Source: CAYZJD01 sp964483455
GTDB lineage: Bacteria; Acidobacteriota; Terriglobia; Bryobacterales; Bryobacteraceae
Length of the DNA stretch: 64,000 nucleotides
Direction: 5' to 3'
Assembly: GCA_964483455.1 (NCBI GenBank)
Contig: CAZACK010000010.1
Location: 14,217-78,216, forward strand
Position numbers and translations under genes: made by a program. The notes beneath the pieces were generated by a model. The model had not been told where the DNA came from. It searched no databases and worked only from the letters and a program-made list of their open reading frames with translations. This document shows positions 16,775-25,138 of this stretch, piece after piece (position 1 is the stretch's first letter; the number at the start of each line of letters is the position of its first letter).

Positions 16775-17010
16775 ACTTATGATTATTTGCACAGGGTGGC
16801 GGCGCACCGGCCTGTGGATAGCTGCCCCAATCGGAGTTGCCCACGCCCCGCCACGCCGCTTTTCAAGCCGTTTTCAACAGCCAGCTTGAGCGGGAACCAT
16901 TCGAATTTTGTATAATTTAGAGAGAATCCAACAGTTTCAACAGGCTCTATGACTCCGATACATGAAGCAGTCAATAAAAGGGCCGGAAGAATAGAACGGG
17001 AGACTCGCCG
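16775..17010. other. candidate oriC in the dnaA-dnaN intergenic region
   Basis: This 236-base spacer holds TGTGGATAG at 16813-16821 (8 of 9 to the TGTGGATAA box), TTTTCAACA at 16871-16879 (7 of 9) and a weaker GTTTCAACA at 16934-16942. An AT-rich stretch at 16902-16925 overlaps the dnaN promoter. The dnaA-dnaN spacer is a common origin position and the strand switch of gene orientation near tRNA-Gly agrees. The number of boxes is low, so the upstream region may contribute. Confidence 0.5.
16886..16916 (+). promoter_or_regulatory. dnaN promoter with perfect TATAAT
   Basis: TATAAT at 16911-16916, directly after TTTTG, with TTGAGC 19 bases upstream (16886-16891). A strong -10 box with long spacing. 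The leader to the dnaN ATG would be about 88 nucleotides. Confidence 0.55.
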
Positions 17011-18126
17011 ATGGAGTTCACTGTCAGCAAGACAGATCTGGTTCGGGAGCTGAACCTTTCCCAAGGGGTTGTTGAGAAGAAGACGACTATCCCGATCCTC
17101 TCGAACGTCCTCATCGAGACCAGTGGTGACCGCATCTTCCTGACCGCTACCGACCTTGAGCTTGGCATCCGCTGCTCCTGCCCAGCCCGCGTTGTGAGGC
17201 AAGGCGCCGGTACAATCCCGGCGAAACGGCTGTTGGACTACGTCCGGCTCCTGCCCGATGTGGACGTCCAGGTCAAGTTCCTGGAGAATCATTGGGCGAG
17301 TCTTGTTTGTGGACGGTCAAGGACCCGCATTGCAGGTATGTCCCGCGAGAGCTATCCGGAGCTGCCAAAGATGCCGGACGTGCTGGCGGAGATCCCGGCG
17401 TCGTTGCTCTCTATGATGATCGGAAGGACGATCTTTGCGATTTCTACGGAGGAGTCCCGCTTTACGCTGAATGGCGCTTTGCTGGTGCTGAAGCCGGAGG
17501 GAGCGACGATGGTCTCCACAGACGGTCATCGCTTGTCATTCGTGGAGTCGAAGGGCGGCCTATCCGGTGTTCGTGGCTCTTACCGCGCGCTGCTGCCGCG
17601 TAAGGCGATGGGTGAGATCCTGAAGCTCGTACAGGAGGCGCCTGCCGATGCGCTCGTGCACTTCGCGGGCGATGAGAACCACTTGTTCTTCCAGTTTGGT
17701 GAGCGGCTGCTCATGAGCCGCAAACTCACCGGCAACTTCCCTGATTATGAGCGGGTGCTGCCGCGTGAGCATCCTCTTTTCATCTCATTGGACGCCGGGG
17801 AAATGCGGGCGGCCATCGAGCGCGTGGCGCAGTTCTCCGACGAACGTTCGCATGCCATCCGGGTCCAGATAAGTCCGGGAGAGGTTAAGGTTCACTCGTC
17901 GCTTTCCGAGACCGGGGAGAGCGAGGAGAGCCTCCCTTCAGAGTACGACGGCGCCAGCGTGGAGATTGGGTTCAACGCGCAGTACCTGCTGGATTTCCTG
18001 CGAGCCGCTGGCGCGGAGAAGGTGCAACTGCGCTTCAAAGATGGGCAGAGTGCCGGCGAATTACAGCCCGGCGGCGACGGAGACAAATACAACTACCGCT
18101 ACGTCGTGATGCCGATGCGCATCTGA
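17011..18126 (+). CDS. dnaN: DNA polymerase III beta subunit (sliding clamp)
   Basis: A 371-residue ring-forming processivity clamp, the usual length. It shows the three-domain repeat: MEFTVSKTDLVRELNLSQGV with KKTTIPILSNVLIE, then the central domain starting near IPASLLSMMIGRTIFAISTEESR with LLVLKPEGATMVSTDGHRLS, and the third domain with SLDAGEMRAAIERVAQFSDERS. The C-terminus YVVMPMRI is the conserved end that helps build the partner-binding pocket. Thirty-two bases separate it from gyrB, with recF absent from this position. Lower GC than its neighbours fits conserved protein-driven codon choice. Confidence 0.96.
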   Translation: MEFTVSKTDLVRELNLSQGVVEKKTTIPILSNVLIETSGDRIFLTATDLELGIRCSCPARVVRQGAGTIPAKRLLDYVRLLPDVDVQVKFLENHWASLVCGRSRTRIAGMSRESYPELPKMPDVLAEIPASLLSMMIGRTIFAISTEESRFTLNGALLVLKPEGATMVSTDGHRLSFVESKGGLSGVRGSYRALLPRKAMGEILKLVQEAPADALVHFAGDENHLFFQFGERLLMSRKLTGNFPDYERVLPREHPLFISLDAGEMRAAIERVAQFSDERSHAIRVQISPGEVKVHSSLSETGESEESLPSEYDGASVEIGFNAQYLLDFLRAAGAEKVQLRFKDGQSAGELQPGGDGDKYNYRYVVMPMRI

Positions 18127-18158
18127 GCCGGGAACAGGAGACCAGGAAAGCCGAGAGC

Positions 18159-20594
18159 ATGGGCACAAGAGAAGTTGAACTGAACGCGGGTGGGGTGTAC
18201 GACTCCTCGAGTATCAAGGTTCTGGAAGGGCTGGAGGCGGTCCGTCTGCGGCCGGCGATGTACATCGGCTCCACGGGCGAGACCGGCCTGCATCACCTGG
18301 TGTACGAAGTCGTCGACAACTCTGTTGACGAGGCGCTCGCCGGCTACTGCACCGAAATCCACGTCACCATTCACATCGACAACTCGGTCACTGTGGTTGA
18401 TAACGGTCGCGGCATTCCAGTGGACATTAAGGAAGAGTTCGGCGTTTCGGCGGCCGAGATCGTCATGACAAAGCTCCACGCCGGCGGAAAGTTCGACTCC
18501 AAGAGCTACAAGGTTTCAGGCGGCTTGCACGGCGTCGGCGTCAGCGTGGTGAATGCTCTCTCCGAGAGCCTTCAGGTGGAGATCTGGCGTGACAACTTCA
18601 CCTGGGAGCAGGAATACGAGCGCGGCGTCCCCAAGGCCCCTTTGCAGAAGACCGGCAAGGCGGGGCGCAAGACCGGCACGAAGGTCACCTTCAAGCCGGA
18701 TGCCTCGATCATGGACGTCACCGAATTCAACTTTGACATCCTCTCCCAGCGCCTGCGCGAGCTCGCCTTCCTGAACAAGGGATTGCGAATCACTCTGGCC
18801 GATGAGCGCGTGGATCCGCCGAAGGCCCACGAATTTCATTACAGCGGCGGGATCGCCGAATTTATCAAGCACTTGAACCGCGGCAAGTCCGTGCTGCACG
18901 ACCGGCCCATCTATTTCGAGGGCCAGCGCGAGCTGCCGAACGGCGGCGTGCTGAGCATGGAGATGGCGCTTCAGTACAACGACGGCTACAGCGACAACGT
19001 CTTCAGCTTCGCCAACAACATCAACACCGTCGACGGCGGCACGCACCTCAGCGGCTTCCGCAGCGCGCTCACCAGAACCATCAACTACTACGGCCAGCAA
19101 GCGGGGCTGTTTAAGGACGTGAAGGAAAACCTGACCGGCGACGACGTCCGCGAGGGGCTCACCGCCGTCGTCAGCGTCAAGCTGCCGCAGCCGCAGTTCG
19201 AGGGTCAGACCAAGGGAAAACTCAACAGCGACATCGGCGGCTACGTCGTCCAGCTCGTCAACGAGAAGCTCGGCGAGTACTTCGACAAGAACTCCTCCGT
19301 GATGCGGAAGATCGTCGGCAAGGCGATTGACGCCTCCCGCGCGCGCGAGGCGGCCCGCAAAGCTCGCGATCTCACCCGCCGTAAGGGCGCGCTCGATTCC
19401 GGCGGCCTGCCGGGCAAGCTCGCCGACTGCCAGGAGCGCGACCCCGGGCGCTGCGAGCTGTTCATCGTCGAGGGCGAGTCCGCCGGCGGCACCGCCAAGA
19501 CCGGCCGCGACCGGCGCACCCAGGCCATCCTCCCGCTCAAGGGCAAAATCCTCAACGTCGAGAAGGCGCGCGTCGAAAAGATGCTCGGCCACGACGAGAT
19601 CCGCGCCATGATCACCGCCCTCGGCACCGGCATCCGCGACGACTTCGATATCGCCCGGCTCCGCTACGGCAAGATCATCATCATGACCGACGCCGACGTC
19701 GACGGCTCCCACATCCGCACGCTGCTGCTGACGTTCTTCTTCCGCCAGATGCAGGACCTGATCAACCGCGGCCACGTCTTCGTCGCCCAGCCGCCGCTGT
19801 ACCGCATCAAGAAGGGCAAGAGCGAGAAGTACATCAAGGACGAGAAGGAGTTCATGCGGGAAATCCTGCGCCGGGCCACCGAGAACGTGGCGGTGGAGGT
19901 GGGCTCGAACGGGGCGGGCGCGGCGCGCATCGAGGGCGCCGAGCTGCGCAATTTCCTGATGTGGCTCGACGAGTACCAGCAGATGTCGCAGAAGGTCGAG
20001 CGGCGACTGCGCGACCCTCGGGTGGTGGCGGTGGTGGCCGACCCCGGCCTGAACATCGACACCAAGGCGCACTTCGCCGAGGAGGCGAATCTCCGGGCGC
20101 TGGTGGCGGCGCTCGGGAAGGCGGGGATCGCCGCCGAGCTGAAGCGCGACGAGGAGCACTCGGCCTGGTTCGCCTCCTACCACGATTCGACGCACGCCGA
20201 GCGGTCGATCGGCATCGAACTGGCTGCCCAGCCCGAATACCGCCGGCTGCGGTCACTGGCCCGGCAGATCGCCCGGTTCAACCAGCCGCCGTTCGTGGTG
20301 GTGCGGGACGGCGCGCGCCAGGAGCAGCCGGGCTGGGTGGAGCTGCTGGAGCACGTGAAGAACCAGGGCAAGCGCGACATCAGCGTGCAGCGTTACAAAG
20401 GCCTGGGCGAGATGAACCCCGATCAGCTCTGGGAGACGACGATGAACCCCGAGATCCGCACGCTGCTGCGGGTGCGGCTGGAGGACGCCGTCGAGTGCGA
20501 GGAAATCTTCTCGACGCTGATGGGAGAAGACGTCGAAGGCCGCCGCCGGTTCATCGAGGAGAACGCACTGGACGTTCGGAATCTCGACGTTTGA
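18159..20594 (+). CDS. gyrB: DNA gyrase subunit B
   Basis: An 811-residue ATPase subunit of gyrase, which introduces negative supercoils. The GHKL ATPase motifs are EVVDNSVDEALAG, VDNGRGIPVD and GGLHGVGVSVVNALS. The TOPRIM domain has EGESAGG and DADVDGSHI, and the C-terminus QRYKGLGEMNPDQLWETTMNP is conserved. The roughly 170-residue insertion between TOPRIM and this tail (ENVAVEVG to GWVELLEHV) is of the kind found in proteobacterial GyrB and accounts for the length. The start ATG is preceded by AGGAGACCAGGAAAG-type purine-rich sequence. Its last 44 bases overlap the convergent ligase gene. Confidence 0.97.
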   Translation: MGTREVELNAGGVYDSSSIKVLEGLEAVRLRPAMYIGSTGETGLHHLVYEVVDNSVDEALAGYCTEIHVTIHIDNSVTVVDNGRGIPVDIKEEFGVSAAEIVMTKLHAGGKFDSKSYKVSGGLHGVGVSVVNALSESLQVEIWRDNFTWEQEYERGVPKAPLQKTGKAGRKTGTKVTFKPDASIMDVTEFNFDILSQRLRELAFLNKGLRITLADERVDPPKAHEFHYSGGIAEFIKHLNRGKSVLHDRPIYFEGQRELPNGGVLSMEMALQYNDGYSDNVFSFANNINTVDGGTHLSGFRSALTRTINYYGQQAGLFKDVKENLTGDDVREGLTAVVSVKLPQPQFEGQTKGKLNSDIGGYVVQLVNEKLGEYFDKNSSVMRKIVGKAIDASRAREAARKARDLTRRKGALDSGGLPGKLADCQERDPGRCELFIVEGESAGGTAKTGRDRRTQAILPLKGKILNVEKARVEKMLGHDEIRAMITALGTGIRDDFDIARLRYGKIIIMTDADVDGSHIRTLLLTFFFRQMQDLINRGHVFVAQPPLYRIKKGKSEKYIKDEKEFMREILRRATENVAVEVGSNGAGAARIEGAELRNFLMWLDEYQQMSQKVERRLRDPRVVAVVADPGLNIDTKAHFAEEANLRALVAALGKAGIAAELKRDEEHSAWFASYHDSTHAERSIGIELAAQPEYRRLRSLARQIARFNQPPFVVVRDGARQEQPGWVELLEHVKNQGKRDISVQRYKGLGEMNPDQLWETTMNPEIRTLLRVRLEDAVECEEIFSTLMGEDVEGRRRFIEENALDVRNLDV

Positions 20595-22209
20595 CGCCCG
20601 CCTGCCCCTCAATAATCTCCCGCACCCGCTCTACCGTGTCGATCTCCTCGACCGGCTTGTCGGGCCGCAGCCTGACGATCCTGGGAAACCGCAGCGCGTA
20701 GCCGCTCTCGTGTCTCTGTGACCGCTGGATGTTGTTGAAGGCGACCTCGAGCACCACCGCCGGCTCCACCGTGCGCCGGAAGCCCTGGTCCTCGACGGTG
20801 TGGGCGAGAAAGTACTCCGTGTACCGCAGGATCTCCGCGTCGGTCAGCCCGGAGTACGCCTTGCCGATGTTCACCAGCCGTTCGCCGTCCCGCACGGCGA
20901 ACGTGTAGTCGGAGAGCACGCTGCGGCGCTTGCCGTGCCCGTACTCGACCGCGGTCACCACCACGTCGAGCGTCGCCAGCGGCTGTTTCCGCTTCAGCCA
21001 CAGACGGCCGCGGCGGCCCGGCGCGTAGCGCGAGGCCGGCGCCTTGGCCATGATGCCTTCGTTGCCTCGATCGAGCGCTTCTTCAAACGCCCGCTCGATC
21101 TCCTCAGCGGTCGCGAGCACTTGCGCCGGCGCCAGTCTAACAAGCTCGGACTCGCGCCCCGCCAGCAGCGCCGCCAGCCTGCGCCGCCGCTCCACCAAGG
21201 GCTCGTCAAGTAGCGGCACGCCGTCCGCGTACAGCAGGTCGAAGGCGACGAAACACACCGGGATCTCGAGCGGAAGCCACAGGTCCGGCTCCTTGCGGCC
21301 CAGCCGCGGCTGCAACTCGGTGAACGGAATCGGCCGCCCGTTCCGCCAGCCCACCACTTCGCCGTCCATCAGGAAATCGCCCGGCAGCGCGGCCAGCGCC
21401 GGCGGCAGTTCGTGGAACTCGACAATCTCGTCCATCGTTCGCGAGAACAGCTTCACCTTCTCCCCGCGCTTGTGCGCCTGGGCACGAATGCCGTCGTACT
21501 TGTCCTCGACCAGCGCGCCGCCGGGAAACGCCTCGATCATCTCGTCGGCGCTCTCCACCGCACTGGCCAGCATGAAGCCGACCGGCTGGAGCAGTCGCAG
21601 CTTCGCTTCCCCGAGGCGGCCGGCGGCGGCGAGGCGCAGTGTTTCGCCGGCATCAGCCGTGAACATGTTGGCGCGCCTCACCGCGTCCGCCGGCTGCCCG
21701 AAGGCCAGTGCGATGGCTTCCTCGACGAGGCTTTCCTTGAAGCCGATCCGCAGGTCGCCGGTGATGATCTTGACGATGTACTTCGCCGTCAGGGCATCGG
21801 CGGCGCTCAGCAAGCGTTCAACCACTGCCTGCTTGCCGGCGGGAAACCGGATTGCCGCCATCTCTTCGAAAGCGCCGGCGACTTCACCAAGTGTCAAACT
21901 CGTGCCCGCCGCCCACCCGCCGAGCGCCTCTTCGCTCATCGCCCCGAGGTCGCCGTGCTTGCGATAGATCGATTCCATCCGGGCGGGCGCGATGCCCGAC
22001 AGGCGGCACACGGTCTGCCAGATGGCGGCGCCCCCGACCGCCAGGACCTTTTCTTCATGCCGCGGAAACGGCCGGCCCGTCAGAAACACAGCGGCGCGCG
22101 CTGCATCCTCCACGGGCAGCGAGCGCAAGTACGACGCGGCCAGCCGCACCTTTTCATTCTTCCTGGTGGTCCCGGCGATCGCTTCGCAGCACTCGGCAAA
22201 CCGGCGCAT
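20551..22209 (-). CDS. ATP-dependent DNA ligase (archaeal/LigB-like three-domain type)
   Basis: A 552-residue ligase (EC 6.5.1.1). The N-terminal DNA-binding domain (1-210) contains the family block KYIVKIITGDLRIGFKESLV. The nucleotidyltransferase domain has the AMP-accepting lysine K237 in EDKYDGIR (motif I), then DGEVVGW (motif III), CFVAFDLLY (IIIa), NEGIMAKAP (IV) and WLKRKQ (motif V). The OB-fold domain follows with VVVTAVEYGHGKR. This form seals nicks as a complement to NAD-dependent LigA and is often a repair enzyme. It is convergent with gyrB and the two frames overlap by 44 bp; its last 14 codons lie inside gyrB. Upstream is the toxin-antitoxin pair, divergent from it. Confidence 0.93.
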   Translation of the reverse strand: MRRFAECCEAIAGTTRKNEKVRLAASYLRSLPVEDAARAAVFLTGRPFPRHEEKVLAVGGAAIWQTVCRLSGIAPARMESIYRKHGDLGAMSEEALGGWAAGTSLTLGEVAGAFEEMAAIRFPAGKQAVVERLLSAADALTAKYIVKIITGDLRIGFKESLVEEAIALAFGQPADAVRRANMFTADAGETLRLAAAGRLGEAKLRLLQPVGFMLASAVESADEMIEAFPGGALVEDKYDGIRAQAHKRGEKVKLFSRTMDEIVEFHELPPALAALPGDFLMDGEVVGWRNGRPIPFTELQPRLGRKEPDLWLPLEIPVCFVAFDLLYADGVPLLDEPLVERRRRLAALLAGRESELVRLAPAQVLATAEEIERAFEEALDRGNEGIMAKAPASRYAPGRRGRLWLKRKQPLATLDVVVTAVEYGHGKRRSVLSDYTFAVRDGERLVNIGKAYSGLTDAEILRYTEYFLAHTVEDQGFRRTVEPAVVLEVAFNNIQRSQRHESGYALRFPRIVRLRPDKPVEEIDTVERVREIIEGQAGVKRRDSERPVRSPR

Positions 22210-22272
22210 GAACGCAGTTCCCAGCTACCATCATCGCCCGACAGTTGCACCTTGATTCGGCCCCGTGGTCGT

Positions 22273-22290
22273 CGTACGATTAGAAGTACG
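22273..22290. promoter_or_regulatory. putative operator of the toxin-antitoxin pair
   Basis: An inverted repeat CGTAC-8 nt-GTACG lies immediately before the antitoxin ATG. Antitoxins of the Phd/YefM group repress their own promoter through such sites, so this is a plausible autoregulatory operator. No -35/-10 pair is clear. Confidence 0.4.
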
Positions 22291-22566
22291 ATGAGTCAAA
22301 CGCTCCCGATCATCGAGGCCCGCAACCGGCTGACCAAGCTCCCGGAGGAGCTCGAGCGCAAGCCGGAAACCGGCGCTATCGCCATCACGCGCCGTGGCAA
22401 GCCCGTCCTGGCCGTTATGTCTTGGGATCTTTACGAGTCCATCACGGAAACCATGGAGATCCTCGGCGATGAGAAACAAATGGCTGCCCTGCGGCGCGGG
22501 ATCCGCGAAATTGCCGAAGGCAAGGGAATCCCTTGGTCAAAAGTCAAGAAAAACCTCGGCCTCTGA
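22291..22566 (+). CDS. Phd/YefM-family antitoxin
   Basis: A 91-residue antitoxin. The N-terminal DNA-binding fold shows the Phd/YefM pattern: LPIIEARNRLTKLPEELERK, then AIAITRRGKPVLAVMSWDLYESI. The C-terminal half (MEILGDEKQMAALRRGIREI, then AEGKGIPWSKVKKNLGL) is the flexible toxin-binding part. It should neutralise the following toxin and repress the operon with it. The toxin frame starts 34 bases before this stop, so the two are tightly coupled. The ATG is preceded by an inverted repeat (22273-22290) that may be its operator. Confidence 0.88.
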   Translation: MSQTLPIIEARNRLTKLPEELERKPETGAIAITRRGKPVLAVMSWDLYESITETMEILGDEKQMAALRRGIREIAEGKGIPWSKVKKNLGL

Positions 22567-22889
22567 CGTACGAGATCATCGTTGCGCCGGTCGCCGAGGA
22601 GATGCTTGGCGACATTTCCGATCGGAGGATCCAAGAGAAGATACGAAACCGTATCGATGCGCTTGCCCACAGCCCCGAGATGCAAGGGAAAGCGCTCCGG
22701 GATGAACTGGCAGGTTTCCGCAGCGTCCGGGCGGTTGGCCAGCGCTACCGGATTATCTACCAGATCGAGCGTGACGTGGTCACCGTCTACGTTGTTTGCC
22801 TGGGTCTCCGTCAGGAAGGCAGCAAGCGCGACATCTATGCCCTCGCCAGGAAGCTGGTCCGGCTTGGCCTGCTGAGAATCGACCGCTGA
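22533..22889 (+). CDS. RelE/ParE-superfamily toxin
   Basis: A 118-residue toxin with the RelE/ParE fold: YEIIVAPVAEEMLGDISDRR, ALAHSPEMQGKALRDELAG, FRSVRAVGQRYRIIYQIERD and VVTVYVVCLGLRQEGS. The core RSVRAVGQRYRIIYQI is the typical central beta sheet. RelE members cut mRNA in the ribosome and ParE members poison gyrase; the fold does not decide between them, and closeness to gyrB should not be over-read. The only usable start is a TTG at 22533, with AAGGGA upstream, inside the antitoxin gene. A longer basic tail follows the domain (LARKLVRLGLLRIDR). Confidence 0.88.
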   Translation: MVKSQEKPRPLTYEIIVAPVAEEMLGDISDRRIQEKIRNRIDALAHSPEMQGKALRDELAGFRSVRAVGQRYRIIYQIERDVVTVYVVCLGLRQEGSKRDIYALARKLVRLGLLRIDR

Positions 22890-22900
22890 TAGCCGCCCGC

Positions 22901-24031
22901 TCACACATACACCCGCTTCACCCGCGGGTTGATGTTCGTCAGCACGCTGTAGGAAATCGTGCCGGCCATTCGCGCGATCTGCTGGGCGTCGAGCGACACG
23001 TCGCCCTCGCGGCCGAGCAGCGTCACCGCGTCGCCGGGGGCGAGGTGCGGCGCGTGGCTGATGTCGATCGTCGTCAGGTCCATCGACACCGCCCCGAGGA
23101 CCGCTGCCAGCTTCCCCGCGGCGATCACCTTGCCTTTGTTCGAGAGGCGGTGCGGATAGCCGTCCGCGTAGCCGACCGCCAGCACCGCGACCCGCATCGG
23201 CTGCGGCGCGCGAAACATGCCGCCGTAGCCGATCAGCGCGCCCTCGGCCACGTCCTTCACCGCCAGGATTGTCGCCTTCCAGCTCAGCGCCGGCGCCACG
23301 CTCAGGATTTTGGACGGCGCCGGGCCGCGCGCCGGCGACACGTAGCCGTAAATGGCGTGGCCCGGCCGCACCATGTTCCGCCAGGCCGGCGAACGGCCGT
23401 AGGCGATCGGATTCGTGCTCGACAGATGCACCCAGCGCGGCTCCACGCCGGCCGCGCGCAGCTCGGCCAGCAGCCGTTCGAACACAGCGGTCTGCTCATC
23501 CGTCTGCGCGCTCGTGTAGTCGGCCGAGGAAGCAAAGTGCGTAACAAGCCCCTCGAGTTCCGCCGCGCGCGCCTGGGCGAGCCCGGCCAGGATGCGCTTC
23601 GCGTCGGGCGGCACGCCGAGCCGGCCCATCCCGCTGTCCACCTTGAGGTGATAGCGGACGCGACGGCCCGCCGCGACTGCCATTCGGTCCAGCTCGGCGA
23701 GATCGCCGAGTGTGTGAATCACCGGCGTGAGGTCCTGCTCCAGGATTGCCGCTCGCTCGAAGGTAAGGAAATCGGCCATCACCACGATGCGGCCGCCGAT
23801 GCCCGCCTGACGCAACACCACGCCCTCGTCCACGTTGCTGACGGCCAGCCAGCCCGCGCCTTCGGCTTCGAGCACCCGCGCCACTTCCACCGCGCCGTGC
23901 CCGTAGGCGTCGGCCTTGACCACCGGCATGACTTCGACGCCCGGCCCGATCGCCGCCCGCACGTTCCGGAAATTCGCGGCAATCCGCGCCCGGCTCACTT
24001 CCACCCAGGAGCGGTAGCGGCACTCGGGCAT
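22901..24031 (-). CDS. alr: alanine racemase
   Basis: A 376-residue PLP enzyme that makes D-alanine for peptidoglycan. The PLP lysine K39 lies in the signature VVKADAYGHG. The second catalytic base is the tyrosine of IGYGGMFRAP, and the C-terminal domain has AVLAVGYADGYPHRLSNKG and VSMDLTTIDIS, both standard Alr blocks. The start MPECRYRSWVEVSRARIAANF matches the family N-terminus. It is the last gene of a leftward run of esterase, three GT2 and one GT4 genes, with only seven bases to the glycosyltransferase in front. Linking D-alanine supply to surface glycan genes suggests a shared envelope operon. Confidence 0.95.
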   Translation of the reverse strand: MPECRYRSWVEVSRARIAANFRNVRAAIGPGVEVMPVVKADAYGHGAVEVARVLEAEGAGWLAVSNVDEGVVLRQAGIGGRIVVMADFLTFERAAILEQDLTPVIHTLGDLAELDRMAVAAGRRVRYHLKVDSGMGRLGVPPDAKRILAGLAQARAAELEGLVTHFASSADYTSAQTDEQTAVFERLLAELRAAGVEPRWVHLSSTNPIAYGRSPAWRNMVRPGHAIYGYVSPARGPAPSKILSVAPALSWKATILAVKDVAEGALIGYGGMFRAPQPMRVAVLAVGYADGYPHRLSNKGKVIAAGKLAAVLGAVSMDLTTIDISHAPHLAPGDAVTLLGREGDVSLDAQQIARMAGTISYSVLTNINPRVKRVYV

Positions 24032-24038
24032 TCCCTTA

Positions 24039-25121
24039 TTATCGGACCCGCGCCAGCCGCGTCAGCAGCTTCTCGTACGCGTCGGTCACCGCCTCCCACG
24101 AGTACCGTTCCCGAACCCGCTCCATCGCCCGCCGGCTCCACCCGGCGCGCTCGTCTTCACTCATCGCGAGCACGGCGGCCATCTTCCCGGTGAGGTCGTT
24201 CTCGAACGGGATGCCGGCGCCGGCGGCGACCTCGGCGTTCTCCGGAGTGTTCAGGTAGAGCACCACCGCGCCGCGCCCCATCGCCTCGATCAGCGCGGGG
24301 TGCGTTCCGCCGACTTCGGTGGCGTGCACGTACGCGAAGCAGTGCGATTCGAGCTCGTGGTAGCCCTGCCCGTAAATCGCGCCCGGAATCACCACCCGCG
24401 GATCGGTGGTGTCGCGCACGCGCCGCAGGTAGTCGCCGGCGTACGGCGCGTCCCCCACCAGCGCGAGCTTCAGCGGCGTGTCCAGCCGCTCGAACGCCTC
24501 GCGCACCAGCAGCGCGTTGTTCTCCGGCTCCATCCGGCTGACGTAGAGGAAGTACCGTCCGGGCTCGAGCTCGAGCCTCGCCAGTTCCTCCCGCGTCTCG
24601 ACCTTTCCGGTTTCCGCGCCGTACGGGATGAAGAATGTCTCGCGGCCGTAGAGCTCGCGGTAGTATTCCTGAATCCGCTGCGCGTCGCTGACCACCTCCG
24701 TCGGGCAGATGGTCGCCAGCCTCTCCGACAGCAGGTACCAGCCCTTGGCGATCCGGTTCCATTTCCTGCGATGCCGCTCGAGGCCGTCCACATTGAGCGC
24801 CACCGGGATGCCCGCCGCCCGCGGAATCCACGTGAACACCGCGTTGGCGGCGTTGCAGTACAAGGCGGCGTCCACGCGGTGGAACAGCAGATCCAATGTC
24901 GACAAGAAGGTGTGCGCAACCGTGTCGAGGTACTTGTGCCGGATGGTGGGCAGGTAACGCAGCCGGACGCCGCGATACACGGTCTCTGCTGGTCGCTTGC
25001 GGCAGTAGACCGTCACCTCGTGGCCGCGCGCGGCAAGACGGGTCGAAAGTTCCTCGGCGAAGGTTTCAAATCCACCGTAGCGGGCGGGGATGCCGCGAGT
25101 CCCGAGAATGGCCACCATCAT
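24039..25121 (-). CDS. GT4 glycosyltransferase with DUF1972 N-terminal domain
   Basis: A 360-residue GT-B enzyme. The N-terminus MVAILGTRGIPARYGGFETF is the DUF1972/rhamnosyltransferase-type signature. The donor-binding half contains GRYFLYVSRMEPENNA and, near the C-terminus, VGGTHPALIEAMGRGAVVL, the E-x7-E-like region of GT4. It probably adds a sugar to a growing lipid-linked polysaccharide in the cytoplasm. The ATG doublet at 25121/25118 is chosen; the open frame extends far upstream but is noise over the GT2 gene. It follows the GT2 gene by 17 bases and precedes alr by seven. Confidence 0.88.
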   Translation of the reverse strand: MMVAILGTRGIPARYGGFETFAEELSTRLAARGHEVTVYCRKRPAETVYRGVRLRYLPTIRHKYLDTVAHTFLSTLDLLFHRVDAALYCNAANAVFTWIPRAAGIPVALNVDGLERHRRKWNRIAKGWYLLSERLATICPTEVVSDAQRIQEYYRELYGRETFFIPYGAETGKVETREELARLELEPGRYFLYVSRMEPENNALLVREAFERLDTPLKLALVGDAPYAGDYLRRVRDTTDPRVVIPGAIYGQGYHELESHCFAYVHATEVGGTHPALIEAMGRGAVVLYLNTPENAEVAAGAGIPFENDLTGKMAAVLAMSEDERAGWSRRAMERVRERYSWEAVTDAYEKLLTRLARVR

Positions 25122-25138
25122 CGGAACTTCGGGGAAAC

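Noticed and set aside
18516..20195. 559-codon minus-strand frame across gyrB
   Set aside because: Antisense shadow of gyrB; no start signals or family motifs.
22533..22889. Toxin as a dedicated gyrase poison because gyrB is near
   Set aside because: RelE and ParE folds cannot be separated here, and proximity to gyrB across another gene is weak evidence.
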